Of a stretch of DNA of 64,000 bases, positions 46,949 to 56,400 are shown in pieces (the first letter of the stretch is position 1; each line of letters opens with the position of its first letter). The notes beneath the pieces are model-generated. The model had not been told where the DNA came from, did no database searches, and was given only the letters and a program-made list of their open reading frames with translations. Position numbers and translations under genes: made by a program. Source of the DNA: Bradyrhizobium guangzhouense. Lineage in GTDB: Bacteria; Pseudomonadota; Alphaproteobacteria; Rhizobiales; Xanthobacteraceae. The stretch lies in assembly GCF_004114955.1 (NCBI RefSeq), contig NZ_CP030053.1, forward strand, positions 1,488,001 to 1,552,000. Reading direction: 5' to 3'.

Positions 46949-46993
46949 TCATGACGAGATTGGATCGCACTCTCGCGACGCCGGAAGTGCGCT

Positions 46994-47111
46994 CCCTCTC
47001 CCGCTTGCGGGAGAGGGTTGGGGAGAGGGTAGTTCCGCAATGGGGTAGTCCCGGTGCGGAGAGAGCCCTCACCCGCGCCTGCGGCGCGACCTCTCCCGCA
47101 CGCGGGAGAGG
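46994..47111. repeat. Two hairpin repeats of the CTCTCCCGC family
   Basis: CCCTCTCCCGCTTGCGGGAGAGGG (46994-47017, interrupted here) and CCTCTCCCGC/GCGGGAGAGG (47090-47111) are hairpins of the same family, typical intergenic repeats of Bradyrhizobium. Confidence 0.65.
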
Positions 47112-47192
47112 CGCTAGACCGGGGTCGGGGCGAAAACCGACATCGCCAATGACGATCAGGTTTCAGTAGAATATCAGGCAGGGCAGGGGGGC

Positions 47193-47831
47193 ATGGCAGC
47201 AGACATCTCGCGGGCCGGGGTCGAAAAGGCCTATGGCCGTTGGGCGCCGGTCTATGATCTCGTCTTCGGCAAGGTGTTCGACGCCGGCCGGCAGTCGACC
47301 ATCGCCGAGGCCGACCGCATCGGCGGCCGCATCCTCGATGTCGGCGTCGGCACCGGTCTCTCGCTCTCCGACTATTCGCGCACCACGAAGATCTGCGGCG
47401 TCGACATTTCCGAGCCGATGCTGCGCAAGGCGCAACAGCGCGTCCGGAGCCTGCGCCTCTCCAATGTCGAAGTGCTCTCGGTGATGGATGCGAAGAACCT
47501 CGCGTTTCCCGACGCCTCCTTCGACGCGGTGGTCGCGCAATATGTCATCACCGCCGTGCCCGATCCCGAAGGCACGCTCGACGAATTCGTGCGCGTGCTC
47601 AAGCCCGGTGGCGAGCTGATCCTGGTCAACCACATCGGCGCCGAAAAGGGCCTGCGCAAACTCTCCGAGCTCGCCTTTGCGCCCTTGGCGCGCCGCCTCG
47701 GCTGGCGTCCGGAATTCCCGTGGCAGCGCCTGGTGAATTGGGCCGCCAAACATGGCGGCGTCACGCTCGCCGAGCGCCGCCCCATGCCGCCGATGGGCCA
47801 TTTCTCGCTGATCCGCTACCACAAATCGTAA
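47193..47831 (+). CDS. pmtA: Phosphatidylethanolamine N-methyltransferase
   Basis: The 212-residue SAM-dependent enzyme has motif I ILDVGVGTGLSLS and the PmtA segments AYGRWAPVYDLVFGKVF and VFDAGRQSTI. It methylates phosphatidylethanolamine toward phosphatidylcholine, as in rhizobia. The ATG at 47193 was preferred. Bradyrhizobium has several such genes; this copy stands alone. Confidence 0.88.
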   Translation: MAADISRAGVEKAYGRWAPVYDLVFGKVFDAGRQSTIAEADRIGGRILDVGVGTGLSLSDYSRTTKICGVDISEPMLRKAQQRVRSLRLSNVEVLSVMDAKNLAFPDASFDAVVAQYVITAVPDPEGTLDEFVRVLKPGGELILVNHIGAEKGLRKLSELAFAPLARRLGWRPEFPWQRLVNWAAKHGGVTLAERRPMPPMGHFSLIRYHKS

Positions 47832-47876
47832 CCTTCACAGGCGGAACACCGGCCCTCGCTCGCGCGTTTCCCTTCC

Positions 47877-48239
47877 ATGCGCACGACATCGAACATCATT
47901 CTGGCCAGCCTCGTAATCGCAGCCTCTGCGCCAGCGATTGCGCAGGCGCCGCCCGCCCCGGCGACGCCGCCGCAAGCGACCGCGCCGCCATCCCCGCAAC
48001 ACATCGCCGACTGCGCCCCGCAAGACCGCCCGAACCGCGCCACCGCGCCTGACGGCACCACCACGGGCCAAGCCCGGGAACCGCTCGGCGATCGTCTGGC
48101 GAAATCCGACGGCGTGCTCTGCCCGCCCGCCGGCGTCGACCCCGAAATGCACGCCCCGGCGCCAAGCACTGACGGCAACATGCCCGTCATCCCGCCCCCC
48201 GGCAGCCCCGGTGGCGATCCCAATGTGAAGCCGAAATAG
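47877..48239 (+). CDS. Small exported Pro/Ala-rich protein
   Basis: The 120-residue protein has a signal peptide (MRTTSNIILASLVIAASAPAIA) and a Pro/Ala-rich, disordered mature part with two Cys. No motif recognised. It starts 45 bases after pmtA and may be co-transcribed. Confidence 0.65.
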   Translation: MRTTSNIILASLVIAASAPAIAQAPPAPATPPQATAPPSPQHIADCAPQDRPNRATAPDGTTTGQAREPLGDRLAKSDGVLCPPAGVDPEMHAPAPSTDGNMPVIPPPGSPGGDPNVKPK

Positions 48240-48268
48240 CCGAGTTCTCGCGCCCCGGGCCTCCTGCG

Positions 48269-48327
48269 CCTCTCCCCGTCGGGAGAGGCCGAAATCCGCG
48301 CCAAGCGCGAATTTCGGGTGAGGGGCC
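48269..48327. repeat. CCTCTCCCC intergenic palindrome
   Basis: CCTCTCCCCGTCGGGAGAGG is followed by GAAATCCGCG-CCAAGC-GCGAATTTC and GTGAGGGG, the same class as the element at 46994-47111. Confidence 0.6.
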
Positions 48328-48488
48328 TGGTCACGAGTCCGGCGCCTGAAAAGGCCAATTTTCCCGCGGACTTGTCCCGCCGAAGCCTTGGCGAAGGCGG
48401 AAGCTTTTCGGATTGACTTCCCGCCGCCCCCTTCTTTATATGCCGCGCGTTCGCGAGATCGGCCGTAGCAGGCCTCCGCGATCCCTGT

Positions 48489-48565
48489 GGCGGGGTAGCT
48501 CAGCTGGTTAGAGCACGGGAATCATAATCCTGGGGTCGGGGGTTCGAGTCCCTCCCCCGCTACCA
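48489..48565 (+). tRNA. tRNA-Met (anticodon CAT)
   Basis: The 77-base gene folds into a complete cloverleaf. The acceptor stem is GGCGGGG paired with CCCCGCT, the D-arm GCTC-AGCTGGTTA-GAGC, and the anticodon stem CGGGA/TCCTG with loop ATCATAA (anticodon CAT). The T-arm is GGGGG-TTCGAGT-CCCTC, and an encoded CCA end is present. The paired first base argues for an elongator tRNA rather than an initiator; tRNA-Ile2 cannot be excluded by eye. Confidence 0.93.
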
Positions 48566-48597
48566 ATCATCCCTCCAAGTTCCCATTTGATAGCTTG

Positions 48598-49932
48598 ATG
48601 GTCTCGGCCGAGCCTGACGTAGGGCACCGGGTCTGTTTGAATGGCGCGTCGGCTCTGACGTTGACGCGCGTACGCGCCGCAAGGGGGCGTGGGGCGACAT
48701 GGTCGAAGCCCTGCCGAACGAAGTCGAAGTCATCGCGCTGTTCGTCGACGACATCGCGTCGTCGAGAGCTTCTACTACGCACTGATCAAATCCGGAGCGA
48801 ACCGATTCCCCAGCTCATATTCGGCCTGGCCTATCTGCTGATCCTGATCCGCTTTCTCTGGCCGCTGCAGTTGCCGCTCTCGATCAAGATCGTGGCGGCG
48901 GCGCTCATCCTGGTCGCATTGCAGTTTCACCGGTGGAGCAAGCTCTCGTCGGGCTCGGTGTTCTCTCCGGAGTTTCCACGTCCGGTGGTCGCTCTCTTCA
49001 ACTGGGCGTTCGGCGCGATCGTCCTGCTGGCATTGCTGCAATTGCTGCTCGATGCCGGACTCCTGGTCGCAATGCTGATCCACGGCGGCATCGTGAGCGC
49101 GCCCGATGGCATCAGATACGGACTGGCGGGGCTGGCTGCCGTCGCAGCCGCAATCGGCGTGCATCAGGCGATGCGGATTCCGCCGCTGAAAGACGTGGAA
49201 GTCGGTATCCGCGGGCTTCCGCGGCAATTCGACGGATACACAATTCTGCAATTGACCGATCTCCACATCAGCCGGCTGTTTCCCGCGTCATGGGCGCGCG
49301 CCGTCGTCGAGCGATCGAACAAGCTCGGCGTCGATTTGATCGCGATCACGGGGGATCTGATTGACGGCACTCTCGATGCGCGGCGCGCCGACGTCGAGCC
49401 ATTGCGAGACTTGAAGGCGACCGACGGCGTCTACGTGATCTCGGGCAATCATGAGTACATTTTTGGCTACAGAACCTGGATCGCGCGCTTCGCCGAATTG
49501 GGGCTGCTGTCGCTCGAAAACAGCAGCGTCGTTCTCGATCGCGACGGCGGCAAGCTGGCTGTCGCCGGCATCACCGACCGGGCGTCGCGCCACGGAGGGC
49601 AGCATCCTGTCCGAGATCTTGCTGCCGTCCTAGAAGGCCTCCCCAACGGCGCCCCCGTCATCCTGCTCGATCACCAGCCGAGCGACGCGCGACACGCAGC
49701 CAGGCTCGGCGTGGCTCTGCAATTGTCCGGACACACCCACGGCGGATTGATTCTCGGGATCGACCGCCTGGCCGCACGCGCCAACGCCGGCTTTGTATCG
49801 GGTCGTTACGACGTCGATGGGATGACGCTTTATGTGAACAACGGCACCGCGCTTTGGCCCGGCTTTGCGCTGCGGCTCGGTCGCCCCTCCGAGTTGACCC
49901 GGATCACGCTGCGCCCAGCGGGCGCGATCTGA
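48598..49932 (+). CDS. Membrane-anchored metallophosphoesterase (calcineurin-like)
   Basis: The reading frame gives up to 444 residues, but the true N-terminus is unclear. Homology-like sequence begins near 48803 (QLIFGLAYLLILIRFLWPL), and the first 65 residues run through the VOC remnant in another frame. After two to four membrane segments comes the phosphoesterase domain with DLHISRL, GDLIDGT, SGNHEYIFG, DHQPS and SGHTHGG motifs. It resembles YkuE-like enzymes, with the active site facing the periplasm. The 5' end may have been rearranged. Confidence 0.75.
   Translation: MVSAEPDVGHRVCLNGASALTLTRVRAARGRGATWSKPCRTKSKSSRCSSTTSRRRELLLRTDQIRSEPIPQLIFGLAYLLILIRFLWPLQLPLSIKIVAAALILVALQFHRWSKLSSGSVFSPEFPRPVVALFNWAFGAIVLLALLQLLLDAGLLVAMLIHGGIVSAPDGIRYGLAGLAAVAAAIGVHQAMRIPPLKDVEVGIRGLPRQFDGYTILQLTDLHISRLFPASWARAVVERSNKLGVDLIAITGDLIDGTLDARRADVEPLRDLKATDGVYVISGNHEYIFGYRTWIARFAELGLLSLENSSVVLDRDGGKLAVAGITDRASRHGGQHPVRDLAAVLEGLPNGAPVILLDHQPSDARHAARLGVALQLSGHTHGGLILGIDRLAARANAGFVSGRYDVDGMTLYVNNGTALWPGFALRLGRPSELTRITLRPAGAI
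48699..48785 (+). pseudogene. Possible remnant of a VOC/glyoxalase gene
   Basis: A short frame MVEALPNEVEVIALFVDDIASS is followed, after a one-base frameshift, by ESFYYALIKSG. Together these look like the N-terminus of a VOC protein that was broken. The remnant ends where the metallophosphoesterase coding sequence begins. Confidence 0.35.
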
Positions 49933-50167
49933 CCGTATACGGTCGGCCACCGCGTTCTCGGTTCGTCGGGCAAAACACCCGGCAAAGCTCGGGCAAGCGG
50001 AGCCGCGAGAACGAGAATGTCCGTGTGCTATGTCGATGGTGCGAAAACTGCCTGAGGCTAGCAAACTATCTTAATGTCAATTGTTCCAGTGGAACTAGCT
50101 CGCGAGCAACGTCGATCGGGTGCGGGGAGCGCCCGGCGAGCAATTCGCGCCGCAGGGCTCGCGGAAA

Positions 50168-50380
50168 TTACCGGTCTGGCGCGCGTTGGTCGCGGAGACT
50201 TGCCGGCCGCATATCGACCCAGACCTGCTCAACGTAAGCAAGACATTCCTCCTTGCTGCCCGTTTTCGGGGCGAGCTGCCAGCCTTGCGGCACTTCGCGC
50301 CCGAGCGGCCAGATCGAATACTGTTCCTCGCCGTTGACGACGACCTGGTAGTGGCCGTCCTGGTTCTCTTGCCTGTTCAC
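50168..50380 (-). CDS. MbtH-like protein
   Basis: The 70-residue protein has the MbtH pattern [13 protein letters not shown], and [18 protein letters not shown]. MbtH proteins bind and activate NRPS adenylation domains. I chose the GTG at 50380 because GAGGAG lies about seven bases upstream and it gives the usual length; a TTG at 50398 is the alternative. It is the last gene after the NRPS on the minus strand. Confidence 0.92.
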   Translation of the reverse strand: MNRQENQDGHYQVVVNGEEQYSIWPLGREVPQGWQLAPKTGSKEECLAYVEQVWVDMRPASLRDQRAPDR

Positions 50381-50471
50381 CGGGTTCTCCTCGTTCAATT
50401 GCCTGGTTCGGATACAGGAGATTCAGAAGCGAATATTGCGGGCGGGCCGGGTTCGCCCGGACGGCGGTCCT

Positions 50472-53400
50472 TCAATTGAGGCTGTGCGCGGCCTCCTCTG
50501 GTGTTTGCTCGAGCTTCGCGAGCAGGCGATCGATTTGATCGTCCCCGCGTTTCTCCATCATGGATTCGACGGTCGCCTGCGCCAGCGCTTCGACCGTGGG
50601 ATTATCGAACATGAGGCGGACGGGCAGTTCGGCCCCAAACTCATCTCTGATCCGGGAAATGACGCGAGTGGCCAACAACGAATGCCCTCCCAGCTCAAAG
50701 AAGTTGTCCTTGATGCCAACGCTCGGCACCTGAAGGATGTCACTCCACAGGCGCACCAGCGCAATTTCCACCGGCGTCCTCGGCACTTCGCCGGCGGTGG
50801 AATGGGACGCTTCCTCTTGCGGGTCGGGCAGGTTGTTGCGGCTCAGCTTCCCACTCGGCGTAAGCGGCAGCGATCCCACAATGACATATGTCGCCGGAAT
50901 CATTTGCTCGGGCAAAATGGCGCGAAGATGCGCCCGGAGGTCTTCCGTCGACACAGGCGATTCCGGATCGGCCTGGATGTAGCCGAACAGACGAAGCTCG
51001 CCGCGGCTTTCGCGGGCAACCACAACGGCTTCGCGGACCGACGGGTGCGTCCGTAGGGCAACTTCGATCTCGCCGAGTTCGACCCGGAAGCCACGAATCT
51101 TGACCTGCTGGTCCGACCGTCCGAGGAACTGAAGCTCTCCGTTCGACAGAAAGCGCGCGCGGTCGCCTGTTCTATACAGTCGTCCTCCTTTCGTGCTTTG
51201 CCCATCCGGGACGAAGCGCTCGGCCGTCAGGGCGGGCCGTTCCAGATAGCCATGCGCCAGAGCAGAACCGCCAATGCAAAGCTCGCCCGGAATACCGATC
51301 GGGCAAAGCTGTCCATGCGAGTCGAGGATCTGGATCACCGTATTGGGGAGCACCCGGCCGATCGACGGGCGCGCCGGCCAGTCGCTTGCCGCGCCGGTCA
51401 GCGCGAGTTCGGTCACGACGTGAGACTCGGTCGGTCCGTATTGATTGTACAGATTCGCGCTCAACCGAGTGATCATCGCAGCTATCTGTGGCGTGATCTG
51501 TAGTTGTTCGCCGGCCGTGACAATCTCTGTCAACGAATGGGGAAGGACCGCCGCATGTCGAGCGTGCTCTGCCAGTTGCTGGAGCGCGACATAAGGAAGG
51601 AAGAGTCGACGCACGTTTTCCTGATGCAGCAATTTCCATAGAGCGGGCGGATCCCTGCGCTGCTCCTCTGTTATGAGGACGAGCGTTCCGCCGGCGCCCA
51701 ACGTCGAGAATATTTCCTGGAACGAGACGTCGAAACTCAAGGAAGCGAATTGCAAAGTTGGCGCCGCTGTCGGCAGCGCGGACCGGGCGATTTGCCAACG
51801 GATCAGTGATGCGAGCGGACCATGCGGCATCGCTACGCCTTTCGGTCTGCCCGTCGACCCGGATGTATAAATGACATAAGCGAGGCTGCCGGCCGTAGCG
51901 GATACGGCCGGATTGTCGTCAGCGAGAACAGCGGGTTCAAGGTCATCGATGGCGAGCAGCACGCCGGTCGCTTCCGACAATTCGCTGCGCCGCGCACTTT
52001 GCGTCAGCATCAATGCGACACGCGCATCTGCAGCCATGTAGGCAATGCGCTCTTTGGGGTAGGAAGGATCGATCGGAACATAGGCCGCTCCAGCCTTCAG
52101 CGTTGCGATAAGGGCGACGATCATATCCACCCCACGCTCGATGCAGATCGCCACGCGAGAGCCCGGTCCGATGCCAAGCCCGATCAGACGGTGCGCCAGA
52201 GCATTGGCGCGGCAGTTGAGTTCCTTGTAGGTGGTTTTTTCCTCTCCTGCGACAAGCGCGACTTCGTCCGGCAAGAGCGCCGCCTGCTTCTCAAACAGCA
52301 CGTGGCTAATTTCCGGTTGGATCGGATCTTCGGTGTCGTTCCAGTCCGCGAGGGCTGCCGTCTCGGCCGGCAGAAGCATCGGCAGCGACCATATCGGACG
52401 ATCCGGCTCGTTCATCGCCGCGGTGACCAAAGCGCCATAGTGTCCCGCAAAGCGCGCGACCGTAGACCGATCGAACAGATCTGAATTGTATTCGATTCCG
52501 GCGCGAAGGTCGCTCGACGATTCCGACAAGAACATCGTCAGATCGAATTTGGATATGCCGGCGCTCAGCGACAGGGTATCTTCATCGAGCAGGCCGTCGG
52601 CTGCCATGGGTCGGCCCATGTTCTGCAAGGCAATCATGACCTGGAAGAGCGGATTGTAAGAGAGATTTCTGCTCGGCTGGATCTCCTCGACCAGCCTCTC
52701 GAAAGGAATGCCCTGGTGTGCGAAGGCGCCCATCGTCACATCGCGCACCTCCGAAACCAGGGCACGGAAAGTGGAGTTTGCCGAAAATTGGGTGCGGAGT
52801 ACGAGCGTGTTCACAATAAAACCGATCAACCCTTCGAGTTCGGGGCGCACCCGGTTGGCAATCGGAGAACCCACCACCAGGTCTTCACGACCAGTATAGC
52901 GATAGAGAAGGACATAAAACGCTGACAGCAAAGTCGTAAAAAGGGTTACTTGCTCCTGCTCGGAGAAAGTCTTGACGCTCTTGAGGAGCGATGGCGGCAG
53001 GGTGAACGTGTACAAGCCTCCGGTGAAGGTTTGCATCGCCGGCCGCGGTCTGTCCGACGGCAATTCGAGCAGTGGGGGTGCACCCTGGAGTTTGTCTTTC
53101 CAGTAGCTGACGTCGCGCTGCAGCACCGGGCCGGACAAGTATCGACGCTGCCAGGAAGCGAAGTCCGCATACTGGATCGGGAGATCGGGCAACGATGGAG
53201 GCCTCCGGCTACGCCGGGCCTCGTAGAGTGCGACAAGCTCTCGGGATATGATGTCCATCGACCAACCATCCGCGGCAATGTGGTGGATGGTTAGAAGGAA
53301 TAGATTGTCATTGTTGTGCAGACGTATGAGTTCTGCCCGCAAGACCGGTCCGTGCTTCAGGTCGAACGGCATCCGTGTCTGCCGCGTGGTCAGGCGTTGC

Positions 53401-56400
53401 ATCTCGAGTTTCTTGGTTTGCTCGGGCATGTTGCGAAGGTCGTGAACGGGCATCTTGATTTGGAGAGACGGTGCGATCACCTGCACTGGCTCGTCCGCGA
53501 CCGTGTCAAAGGTCGTGCGCAGCGTTTCGTGGCGCACGATGAGGTCGTTGAGGGCGCCTTCGAGCGCTGCCACGTCGAGCGCTGCGAAGCGCACCGGCAT
53601 GGCGATGTTGTAGACGGCGCTGTGCGGATCGAACTGGTCCAGGAACCAGAGGCGCTGCTGCGCAAATGACAACGGGATCGGCCGATCCCTGGCAATTCGG
53701 GGGATCGTGGAGACCTGTGGCTGAGGATCTGAACCGACCAGCGGCTTGATGATTGCCGCCAGTTGCTCGATCGTCGGCGCTTCGAACAGGCGCTGGAGTG
53801 GCACGTCGATCTGCAAGTTATCGCTTATCCGCGCGATGATTTGTGTGGCGATCAGAGAATGGCCGCCAAGCCGAAAGAAATTGTCCCGGATTCCGACCAC
53901 GTCGGTGTGGAGGACGTCCATCCAGATCTGTGTCAAGTAAATTTCGAGATTGTCGCGCGGCGCGAGATATTCTTCGATGCCGGAAATTGGGGCGTCCAGG
54001 CGCGCGACGATTTCTGCCAACGCACGCCGGTCGATGTCGCCTTTGCGGTCATAAGGGATCTCTCGCCTAAGTTCGAACGTCGAGGGCATCAGCCGCGCCG
54101 GTATCCGTTCAGCCAGGAAGCTCTGCAGCTCCGATACCGGAACGTCCCGAGACAGCTTTAGAAATGCAACTACCCCCCGGTCATGCAAGCCCTGGCGGGT
54201 TCGTGCCGCAACGGCCGCTGCCTCCACTGCCGGATGTTCGCGAAGAGCAGCCTCGATCTCGACGAAGTAGGTCTTCAAATGGCCCGTTAGCAGAGCATCT
54301 TCCATATCGCCATGCAGGACGAACTGCCCGTTCTCGAGCCGAGCAAAATCATCGGTCCGATAGCCTGGCTCGGGGTGGGACAAATCGGGATTTTGTACAT
54401 AGATATGTCCAGGCACGCGTCCCGGCACGGGCTCGAGGTCGCGTCCCAGAAGGTTGATTCGGACGCCGGCAGCCGGAATTCCAAGCGGAATGACCGCTGC
54501 ATCTGGCTTGAGAAGCGCGAGCGGTTGAATCAAATAAAAGCCACCCGCGGCCGGGTCACCCGACACCATATGAATCCGCCCGATGAGCTCGGGCGTGAGC
54601 GCTTCCTGAAGCTGGCCCCAATCCAATCCGCGTTCGGTAGAAAGCACGAGCCGGACACTTCGCAAGGACCGCGGAAATTCCCGGACCAACCGCTCCAGAT
54701 CCGCCAGAGCGAGGGACAGGACGGTAACCGAGGAGTCATGCAGCAGCGTTGCAAAGCGCCGCGAGCGAAACGACAATTCGGGCGGCACAAATACGATTGC
54801 CGCTCCGGCGGCCAGCGCACCGAAGATTTCGTACCGCCCGCAATCGGAGCCGATCTTGGAAAGATGGGCGACGCGATCCTCCGGCGACAGGCGAAGGAAA
54901 CGGTCACATCCAGCGCGGCTGAGCATCCGATGGCTGAGGTGCACAGTGGTCATTTTGGCTGTGCCGTCAACCTGGGCAAGCATCATTGCGGGCGAGTCGA
55001 GCGTTACGGAGTTTGCGAGTTCATCGTCCGGGCGGGTCGCCGAATCTGCCCAAACCTCGTCAAAGCGGACGACCTCTCCCCCGAATTGTCGGAAGCACGG
55101 CTCGGTAGCTTCGTCTACGATCACCAATGCCGGCCGAAGCGCCGTCAAGATGCGCTCCGCCCGATCGGAGTTCAGCGGGAGCCCGCCTGGTGCCAAGATG
55201 TCGGCCGGATCGATCGGAGCCCAGACCAAACCCGCCTTCAGGATCGCCAAGATGAGCGCGAGCCCTCCCGATCCGGACCTGGAAGCGACCGCGACGGTGC
55301 TGCCGGCGCTCAGCTTCCCGAGGAAAGACGTGCGCGCGATCCGGTTCGCCCGCTGGTTCAGCTCGAAATAGGTGCACGTACCATTGGGATCGATGGTGGC
55401 AAGGGCTGTCGGTGAGCGTGCCGCATGGGCGGCGATGCGGGCTCCCAGGACTTCCGTCGGCACCGCCGCTGTTTCCGGGGCATCGGCCGAATCCGCGGTT
55501 TTGATGACCTCGTCGGGCATCCATATGGAGAGGCGCGACAGCGTTTCGCGAGGATTCTCAACAATTCTGTGCAGCAACGCTATGTAGCGCTCGATCATGA
55601 CCTCGGCGGTCGATTCATCGAAAAGGTCGGTGTTAAATTCGAGAGCTCCTTGTGCACCGGCTCCGGTATCGAGCACCGACATCGTCAAGTCGAACTTGGC
55701 AGTACCGTTGCCGACCGCGCCAGCCTGGATCTGGGATCCCAACGGCTGGATGGGAGCTGCGCTGCGGTCGACCGCTCCGATGTTTTGGACCCCGAACAGG
55801 ATCTGGAAAAATGGATTGCGGCTCAAATCTCGGTCGAGCTGAAGTTCGTCGACCAACTTCTCGAACGGCATGTCCTGATTGCTATAGGCTTCCAGCGCCA
55901 CGTCACGCTCGCGCACAAGCAACTCGACAAAGGTCGGATCGCCCGAGAGATCCGTCCGCAAGACCAGCGTGTTGACAAAGAAGCCGATCAACCCTTCAAG
56001 CTCCGAACGGGTCCGGTTGGCGATAGGCGATCCGACGGCGATGTCGGTTTCCCCACTCAAACGGTGGAGCAACACCTTGAACGCGGCGAGCAGCGTCATG
56101 AACAGCGAGGCGCGGCTGGCGTTGCCGAGCGTCTTGAGCGCTTCGCACAGCTTCTGGTCCAGCGTAAAGACGCGGACCGACCCGTTACTGGTCTGCACGG
56201 ACGGTCTGCGACGATCGGTGGGGAGATTGAGCACGGACCGCAGGCCGGAGAGCTGCTTGCGCCAGTAACCGAGCTGCTTTTGCAGAAGCTCGCCGCGGAA
56301 CCACTCTGCCTGCCATACCGCGAAGTCCGGGTATTGAACCGTCAGTTCCGGCAACGGCGAGGGGCTCCTGCGCAAGAATGCCACATATATTGTCGTCAAT

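Noticed and set aside
54312..55415. Plus-strand frame opposite the NRPS
   Set aside because: It is antisense to the first, degenerate A domain and its translation resembles no protein family.
53850..55480. Sequencing error as the cause of the degenerate first A domain
   Set aside because: The frame is open with carrier and condensation domains intact on both sides, and substitutions are spread over all core motifs, so real divergence is more likely.
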